A stretch of 64,000 nt of DNA. Source: Cryobacterium glucosi (GTDB lineage Bacteria > Actinomycetota > Actinomycetes > Actinomycetales > Microbacteriaceae). The DNA is taken from contig NZ_SOFS01000017.1 of NCBI RefSeq assembly GCF_004402235.1, forward strand, positions 1 to 64,000. The letters are read 5' to 3'. Both the position numbers and the translations under genes were made by a program. The notes below the pieces were generated by a model. The model worked only from the letters and a program-made list of their open reading frames with translations, made no database searches and was not told the DNA's origin. This document shows, in pieces, positions 58,770 through 64,000 of this stretch (position 1 is its first letter; every line of letters begins with the position of its first letter).

Positions 58770-59411
58770 ATGATCACCCTCGAAGGTATCGACGACATCG
58801 TCGTCAACGGCGGCTTCGTCGTGACGAGCGACGGTGCGAAGCTCGGCTCGGTCGAACAGGTCTTCCTGAGCAAGGACTCCGGTGAGCCGGCCTTCGTCAC
58901 GGTGCGCACGGGCCTGTTCGGCATGCTCGAATCGTTCGTTCCGCTCGCCGGCGCGACCATCGACGGCCCGCGTGTGGTCGTGGCCTTCGACCGCGACCGC
59001 ATCCGCAACGGCCCCCGCATCGAGAGCGACCGTGGATCGATCACCGCGGACGAGGAGAACGAACTCTACGGCTACTACGGCACCTCGGCGCCCGAGTCGC
59101 CCGTTTCGCCCGAGTCGAGCGTTTCCGTTGAACCGACCGAAATGGCAGCGGATGCCACGGGCGCCCCGGCGCGGCAGGTGCAGTCTCCGGGTGCGCCGCC
59201 CACCCCGGACCATCCGCATCCCCACCCGCTTGACGGTCCGCATCCGCCCCCTCCGCATGCTCCGAACGGGCCGCATGACGGCCCGCCACCGCCCCCGCCG
59301 CACTTGCTCAAGCACGAGGCCGCCGGTCGCCCGCATCCGCACGACGGCCCGCCACCGCCCCCGCATTCGCACCCGCACCCGCGCGATGCCGGCCCGGTGA
59401 CACGCCCGTAA
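58770..59411 (+). CDS. PRC-barrel domain protein with His/Pro-rich tail
   Basis: A 213-residue protein. The first ~80 residues form a PRC-barrel-like domain (GGFVVTSDGAKLGSVEQVFLSKDSGEPAFVTVRTGLFG; ESFVPLAGATIDGPRVVVAFDRDRI), followed by EENELYGYYG. After residue ~110 the tail is composed almost only of Pro, His, Gly, Asp and Ala (HPHPLDGPHPPPPHAPNGPH-type runs). The tail could bind divalent metal ions. No membrane segment. Function unknown. Confidence 0.8.
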   Translation: MITLEGIDDIVVNGGFVVTSDGAKLGSVEQVFLSKDSGEPAFVTVRTGLFGMLESFVPLAGATIDGPRVVVAFDRDRIRNGPRIESDRGSITADEENELYGYYGTSAPESPVSPESSVSVEPTEMAADATGAPARQVQSPGAPPTPDHPHPHPLDGPHPPPPHAPNGPHDGPPPPPPHLLKHEAAGRPHPHDGPPPPPHSHPHPRDAGPVTRP

Positions 59412-59676
59412 CACAGTGACGTTTATGTGACGATTCATCAGTTTTACAGGGCTTCCTTCGACCCCAGCCCTACTCTGGTCAGCAGCAGAACACCGTGCTT
59501 GGGGTGTTGATCCGTCGGCACCCCACGCCAGAGTGACGACCGGCTCGATGCCCGCAGTGGGTGTCGCTCACCACCATCCGAAGCAGGTGAACCACCAGGC
59601 ACCGTTGCCGGCGCACGACGCAGGCCGGCGGTGTCGTGAACCACGAAACAGTGCTGTGAACCAGAAATACACCACC

Positions 59677-59874
59677 ATGACCGATAATGAACTCCTGCTC
59701 GAGACGGATTACACGAGTTACGCCAACTCCTGCCGCGACCCGCACATCACATCGACCCAGGACCTCGTCGAGTGCCGCCGCCAGAACGGCCACGACGACA
59801 CCCACGCTACCCGCGCGGGCATCCGCGCCATCCGCTGGCACCGCGGGACCGAAGACCTGCCGCTCGCGGGCTGA
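59677..59874 (+). CDS. small hypothetical protein
   Basis: A 65-residue frame starting MTDNELLLETDYTSYANSCR and ending IRWHRGTEDLPLAG, acidic at first and basic later with two Cys. No ribosome site is evident and no family is recognised. Composition looks protein-like, but it may not be expressed. Confidence 0.4.
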   Translation: MTDNELLLETDYTSYANSCRDPHITSTQDLVECRRQNGHDDTHATRAGIRAIRWHRGTEDLPLAG

Positions 59875-60261
59875 GCCTGCGGGCTGAACAGGCGAACGGA
59901 GTTCGCCGATAGCGGATGCCCGGCTCGGCATCTCCGCACACGGCTCCGGCCATCCGCGCACGCGCCTCGCGTCTGCGACCTTCCGCGCGCGCGATCATCG
60001 CCGAGAGTCGCCGTTGCCGTCGAGTGGCCCCGGTGTGGCAGGGACAGTGGGCGCGAACGGCGACTCTCACGAGCTTGAGTGCGCTCAGTCAGGGGTGCGT
60101 TCGGCCCGTCGCAGGGTGGTCAACGAGGGCGCAGCTGAGGAAGATCACGCCTAAACGAGGGGTAATCACTCCCGCCCGTTAGGCTGGTCTGTGGCGCGGT
60201 CCAGTTATTCCGGAGCGCACCAAAGAACGAAGAGCTGAGCTCGACGGAAAAAAGGCTGACC
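59875..60261. other. 387-bp intergenic region
   Basis: No gene is supported. The stretch contains the second long inverted repeat at 60003-60068 and the promoter of the MinD-like gene, which could not be placed exactly. Confidence 0.5.
60003..60068. repeat. long inverted repeat with 13-bp arms
   Basis: GAGAGTCGCCGTT (60003-60015) and AACGGCGACTCTC (60056-60068) pair perfectly around a 40-base GC-rich loop. Resembles the element at 53992-54054 in layout (long arms, loop of tens of bases, GAG near the tip and a GTCGC core). Confidence 0.6.
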
Positions 60262-62031
60262 ATGAAACACGAAGTATCCGTACCTCCTCGCATCCAGGCA
60301 ACGATTCGTAGCAACGGAACCGGCGAACTGATCATCGACGGGGTGGGCCAGCAGGTGACGGCCGGCGACGAGGCCGGTGTTCGTGAAGAGATCATCAACC
60401 GCGTGACGGATGCCGCCCGTGCACTCGGTCGCCCGGTGCGGCTGACCGCCGACGACGAGCAGGGCCAATGGCCCCTCGTCGTGCACCCGGACGGCGAAGT
60501 GGAGGCCGCCGGCGACTTCATCCCGGCAGCCGCGCGCGCCGAAGCCGAAGCCGAGGCCGAGGCTCCCGCAGCGTCTCAGGGCACGGCCGCCAAGCGCGCC
60601 ATGGCGCACACCGGAGACCGCAGCGCAGCGGCATTCATGGCCGAACCGATGGAACCGATCGGCGCCCTCGAGGAATTGGCCGAGCTCGCGGCCCTGGGTG
60701 ACCCCCTCGATGCCGCGGCGCAGACTTCCGTCGACAAGGCGGACGCCGAGTCCGCGTTGGAGCGTGAGGCCGAAGCCGAAGCCGAAGCGGAAGTCGAAGC
60801 TGAAGCGGATGCCGCTGCGCTCGCAGGCGCGGACGGCGCGGACCGCGCGGACGAGCCCGCATCCGGGCCCGACGCCTCGCAGGCCGCCGAGTCCCTGCCC
60901 GCCGGACCCCGCCGCACGCCAGCACCGCCGCCCGGACTCTTCGAGGACATCATCTTCGAACACCGCGCTCTCGACGCCGACGATGACGATGAGGAGATCG
61001 CGGCCGGCCCGTTGGCAGCCCTCCGGTCCACGCCGATCTCCGCGTCCTCCGCCCTGCTCGTCCCTTCACCGCACCCGACCCTCGTCGCAGCGGAAGACGG
61101 CCCGAATCTCGCCGACTTCATGAGCTCCCGCCCCGCGATCGTGGCCGGCCCGGCCCTCCTCGGCTGGCAGGGCACCGTGCGTAGGGTCACCGGCGGACTC
61201 GTGAACCCCTCGCCCGGCCGGAGCGAACTCGCCCGCCGCGCCGCGATCGCGGCCGTGCAGCGCAGCCTGAGCGGTCCTCGCACGATCGTGGTGCTCAACC
61301 CCAAGGGTGGCGCGCACAAAACCACTGCGACCCTGTTGATCGCCGCGACCTTCGGCATCCACCGTGGCGGGTACACCCTCGCCTGGGACAACAACGAGAC
61401 GATGGGTACCCTCGGCGTGCGGGCTCAGGGCGCCCAGCACACGAACACGGCCGTCGACCTGCTGCGCGACCTCGAGGACTTCGCCTATTCGACGTCGGCC
61501 AGGGTCGGCGACCTCGACAAGTACGTGCGCAACCAGGGCGACGCCCGCTTCGACGCGCTCGCCTCCGACCTGGACCCCGCCGGAGCCGCGAGCATCGACG
61601 ACGTCGCGTTCGGCAAGCTGCACGCCGCGCTCAGCCGCTTCTACCGGATCCTGATCATCGACACCGGCAACAACATGCGCGCCTCCAACTGGGAGGCGGC
61701 CGTCGAGACCGCCGACCAGCTCGTGGTCGTGTCGACGATCCGCGAGGACACCGCGTACGGCGCGGCGTCCCTCCTCGACGGGCTGCGACTCAAGGGTCAC
61801 GGCGACAAGGTCGCCCAGGCCGTGACCGTTCTCGCGTCCCCGGCGAAGACCGCCGACCGCGCCCTGTCCGCCCGGCTGCACGACCACTTCAGCCAGCTCA
61901 CCCGAACCGTCGTCGACGTGCCGTACGATCCGGCGCTCGTCGCCGGCGGACCACTCAACATCGACGCCCTCGCCCCGCGCACCCGCGAGGCCTGGCTCTA
62001 CGCGACCGCGGCGATCGCCGAAGGGCTGTAG
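60262..62031 (+). CDS. MinD/ParA-like ATPase with long N-terminal region
   Basis: A 589-residue protein. The C-terminal 260 residues are a SIMIBI-class ATPase with deviant Walker A KGGAHKTT (348-355), LAWDNNETMGTLG and RILIIDTGNNMRASNWEAAVETADQLVVVS. The first 340 residues hold a small N-terminal domain (about 1-90) and an Ala/Glu/Pro-rich linker including an EAEAEAEVEAEADA run. Such proteins resemble T7SS-linked EspI/MinD-like ATPases of actinobacteria. No ParB or secretion gene is adjacent. The ATG has a weak ribosome site (GGAAAAAAGG). Confidence 0.85.
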   Translation: MKHEVSVPPRIQATIRSNGTGELIIDGVGQQVTAGDEAGVREEIINRVTDAARALGRPVRLTADDEQGQWPLVVHPDGEVEAAGDFIPAAARAEAEAEAEAPAASQGTAAKRAMAHTGDRSAAAFMAEPMEPIGALEELAELAALGDPLDAAAQTSVDKADAESALEREAEAEAEAEVEAEADAAALAGADGADRADEPASGPDASQAAESLPAGPRRTPAPPPGLFEDIIFEHRALDADDDDEEIAAGPLAALRSTPISASSALLVPSPHPTLVAAEDGPNLADFMSSRPAIVAGPALLGWQGTVRRVTGGLVNPSPGRSELARRAAIAAVQRSLSGPRTIVVLNPKGGAHKTTATLLIAATFGIHRGGYTLAWDNNETMGTLGVRAQGAQHTNTAVDLLRDLEDFAYSTSARVGDLDKYVRNQGDARFDALASDLDPAGAASIDDVAFGKLHAALSRFYRILIIDTGNNMRASNWEAAVETADQLVVVSTIREDTAYGAASLLDGLRLKGHGDKVAQAVTVLASPAKTADRALSARLHDHFSQLTRTVVDVPYDPALVAGGPLNIDALAPRTREAWLYATAAIAEGL

Positions 62032-62135
62032 ACCGCGTCCGGCGCGGGGGACGTGAAACTTCCCGTTCGCCTCGATACGCCATAATGCACGGCGGGCGCG
62101 CCAATCGGGGCCGCCCGCCGACAAGAAGGCCACCC

Positions 62136-62768
62136 GTGCGCAGCTACCCCGCCCTTATCTCCCTCGGAGCCTCCGCCGGTCTCGTCGCGGTATGCGTTGT
62201 GCTCGCGCTCGCCGGATGCAGCCCGGCAGCGACCCGGTCGCCCGCCGCCCCGGCCGGCTGCGCCCAGCCGGGGGCCGCCTCCGACGCCGTGGTCGCGCCG
62301 GGGGCCATCGGCAGTGCGCCGGAGGTCACGTTCACCACGCCGCTGACCGCCGCGGACACCGAGCGCACCGTCATGACCGTCGGCACCGGCGTCCCGGTTC
62401 AGACCGGCGATTATGTGGAACTCGGCGTCGCGTTCTACAACGGCAGGACCGGGGCGAAGATCGATGCCCGCGGATTCGGGCCCGGCACCTCTGGCCTCGA
62501 CACCGGGGCCCCTGTCGGCGTGAACCTCGCCGCGCCGAACGGCACCCTGCCCGCGATCGTCAAGGGCGTCACCTGCGCGACGGTGGGTTCCCGGGTTGCC
62601 GTCGTCGCGAGCCCGGCGGATGCCTGGGGAGCGAAGGAGAACATCGACCTCGACCTCCACGCGAACGACAACGTCGTCATCGTTGTCGACGTGCTGGCGG
62701 CGGCGGCGACCGCGCCCGTCACGACCGATGTGCCCGCGACCGGGGCTCCCGACACAAACGTCGGTTAG
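62136..62768 (+). CDS. lipoprotein with degenerate FKBP-like domain
   Basis: A 210-residue exported lipoprotein. GTG 62136 (AAGAAGG upstream) opens a signal peptide with lipobox LAGC. The mature part has TFTTPLTAADTERTVMTVGTGVPVQTGDYVELGVAFYNGRTGAKIDARGFG and ends NIDLDLHANDNVVIVVDVLAAA, parallel to the first half of the next gene product. The FKBP active-site aromatics are mostly missing, so it may not be an active prolyl isomerase. Probable paralogue of its neighbour. Confidence 0.8.
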   Translation: MRSYPALISLGASAGLVAVCVVLALAGCSPAATRSPAAPAGCAQPGAASDAVVAPGAIGSAPEVTFTTPLTAADTERTVMTVGTGVPVQTGDYVELGVAFYNGRTGAKIDARGFGPGTSGLDTGAPVGVNLAAPNGTLPAIVKGVTCATVGSRVAVVASPADAWGAKENIDLDLHANDNVVIVVDVLAAAATAPVTTDVPATGAPDTNVG

Positions 62769-62884
62769 CGACTTCCATCGGGCGTCCGCTTCCGGGTGCC
62801 CGACTCAGGTTCCTCATAGATGCATGGTCCATACTGGCGGAGGCCCATCATCGAAGACACCACTCTCGAAAAAGAAAGATCAGC

Positions 62885-63856
62885 GTGCGCAAACTTCCTG
62901 CCCTCCTCGCCGTCGCAACCGTCGCGGTGCTCGCCCTCACCGGGTGCAGCGGATCCCCGTCGTCGACGCCGACGGCATCCGCCGCCGCAGCACTGACCTG
63001 CACCGACCCCGGCACGAGCTCCGACGCCGTCACCGTCGCCGGTGACGCCGGTGTCGAGCCCACCGTCACCTTCACGGCGCCGCTCACGACCACCGCGACC
63101 GAGCGCACCGTGATCACCAAGGGCGACGGCGAAGCCGTCAACACCGGTGACGCCGTCGAGATCGCGTACACCGCGTACAACGCCACTTCGGGCGCCAAGC
63201 TCAACGCCGGCGGTTACGGCACCGCGGCCGGCCTCACCGTCACCGTCGCCGAGACCGGCTCCGTCATCCCCGGCATCCTCAAGGGCATCGCGTGCTCCAA
63301 CATCGGCTCGCGCGTCGCCGTCGTCGTGCCGCCGGTCGACGCGTTCGGCACCACGGGCAACACGAACCTTAAGGTGTCCGCGACCGACAACATCATCTTC
63401 GTGATCGACGTCAAGGGCAAGGTTCCCACCCGCTCGAGCGGCACGGACCAGGCCCCGCAGGACGGTTTCCCCACCGTCGTGCTCGCCGACGACGGCGCCC
63501 CGACGATCACCGTCCCGAAGGCCGACGCGCCGACCGAGCTCAAGACCGAGGTCCTCAAGAAGGGCGACGGTGCGACCGTCGCTGACGGTGCGACCGTGAC
63601 CGTGCAGTACGCGGGCGTCGTCTGGGCCACCGGAACCGTCTTCGACCAGAGCTGGGGCAAGGGCGGCCCGGCCACCTTCGCGACGGCCAACGTCGTCCCC
63701 GGCTTCGCCCAGGGCCTGATCGGCCAGACTGTCGGCTCGCAGGTCGTCATCGTCATCCCGCCGGCGCTCGGCTACGGCAGCACCGGCAACACGACTGCAG
63801 GCATCTCGGCAACGGACACCCTCGTGTTCGTCGTCGATATCCTCGCGACCGCGTGA
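62885..63856 (+). CDS. FKBP-type peptidyl-prolyl isomerase lipoprotein
   Basis: A 323-residue lipoprotein (lipobox LTGC). It carries two FKBP-like units: a degenerate one (residues ~50-175, TFTAPLTTTATERTVITKGDG) and a better conserved one (residues ~215-323) with VTVQYAGVVWATGTVFDQSWGKGGPATF, VPGFAQGLIGQTVGSQVVIVIPPALGYG and TDTLVFVVDILA, typical of the catalytic domain. It should assist folding of exported proteins at the outer face of the membrane. The first unit aligns with the gene upstream. Confidence 0.88.
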   Translation: MRKLPALLAVATVAVLALTGCSGSPSSTPTASAAAALTCTDPGTSSDAVTVAGDAGVEPTVTFTAPLTTTATERTVITKGDGEAVNTGDAVEIAYTAYNATSGAKLNAGGYGTAAGLTVTVAETGSVIPGILKGIACSNIGSRVAVVVPPVDAFGTTGNTNLKVSATDNIIFVIDVKGKVPTRSSGTDQAPQDGFPTVVLADDGAPTITVPKADAPTELKTEVLKKGDGATVADGATVTVQYAGVVWATGTVFDQSWGKGGPATFATANVVPGFAQGLIGQTVGSQVVIVIPPALGYGSTGNTTAGISATDTLVFVVDILATA

Positions 63857-63938
63857 TCGCCTAGCAACGTAACCGCGTAACCAGACACCCGCACCAGGCG
63901 ACGGCCTGCGGGCCGCCGCCGGAAGGCCCATTTCCACC

Positions 63939-64000
63939 ATGCAGCGCACGATGTTCAAATCCAAGATCCACCGCGCCACCGTGACGCAGTCCGACCTGCA
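63939..64000 (+). CDS. panD: aspartate 1-decarboxylase, 5' part
   Basis: The frame starting at ATG 63939 reads MQRTMFKSKIHRATVTQSDL up to the window edge. This is the conserved N-terminus of PanD, which makes beta-alanine for pantothenate synthesis; the self-cleavage Gly-Ser site would lie just beyond the window. Only about 20 codons are present. Confidence 0.85.
   Translation, partial: MQRTMFKSKIHRATVTQSDL

Noticed and set aside
62192-62884. N-terminal extension of the FKBP lipoprotein
   Set aside because: It is a shadow frame of the preceding lipoprotein gene; the signal peptide and lipobox begin at 62885.

Overview
The window is high-GC DNA from an actinobacterium, most likely a member of the Microbacteriaceae: many GTG starts, strong GGAGG-type ribosome sites, actinobacterial families (CE1758/CE1759-type flavin pair, MAB_1171c-type membrane protein, actinobacterial NrdD/NrdG, panD at the right edge) and GC-rich stem-loop terminators. 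The genus cannot be fixed from sequence alone. No rRNA, intact tRNA or CRISPR array was found.

Layout. 1-1.7 kb is a scarred, gene-poor edge: IS481-like end repeats, a tRNA-3'-end-like fragment, a lone SRPBCC gene and an IS110 transposase remnant. 1.7-12.3 kb is a sugar locus: aldo/keto reductase, an ABC importer (binding protein and two permeases), a GH78 alpha-L-rhamnosidase, two LacI regulators and a GH43-like glycosidase. Two of its promoters share the same -35/-10 layout and nearly the same LacI-type operator. Related ~65-bp terminator-like repeats lie at 1273-1336 and 12373-12438, on either side of it. 12.6-17.8 kb holds a TetR/oleate hydratase pair with abutting operators and a luciferase-like monooxygenase-MarR-FMN reductase operon. 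17.8-24.1 kb holds a secreted M1 peptidase, a membrane-anchored DJ-1/PfpI protein with an alpha/beta hydrolase and a divergent GlxA-type regulator, and a DoxX-TetR pair.

24.2-38.5 kb is a second carbohydrate region: araA-araB with a LacI repressor (no araD), a TIM-barrel sugar isomerase, an AraC regulator, then GH105 unsaturated rhamnogalacturonyl hydrolase, a DhuD/KduD-like dehydrogenase, a DhuI-like RpiB-family isomerase and an MHS transporter, and further on a GPH symporter. With the first locus this fits use of rhamnogalacturonan/pectin side chains: rhamnose, arabinose and unsaturated galacturonate are released, imported and converted. A DUF1684 gene and an OhrR-like repressor with a thiol-peroxidase-like protein lie between.

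38.5-41.5 kb is anaerobic ribonucleotide reductase nrdDG with two NrdR-like boxes 32 bp apart. 42.3-45.1 kb is a compact, translationally coupled operon of unknown role: ImmA/IrrE-like metallopeptidase, multi-pass membrane protein, XRE regulator and HAD 5'-nucleotidase, preceded by two exact copies of a 13-bp repeat. It is the best candidate for an undescribed sensing system. 45-49.5 kb holds a GGDEF protein and an envelope-stress cluster (ECF sigma factor, three Asp23/Gls24-type proteins including an Asp23-CsbD fusion, GlsB). 49.6-64 kb holds a secreted polysaccharide deacetylase, CorA, an orphan sulfonate-type binding protein, a COG4705 membrane protein, a TetR/acyl-CoA dehydrogenase pair with two operators, an ArsB/NhaD-like permease, a PRC-barrel protein with a His/Pro-rich tail, an orphan MinD/ParA-like ATPase, two FKBP-type lipoproteins and the start of panD.
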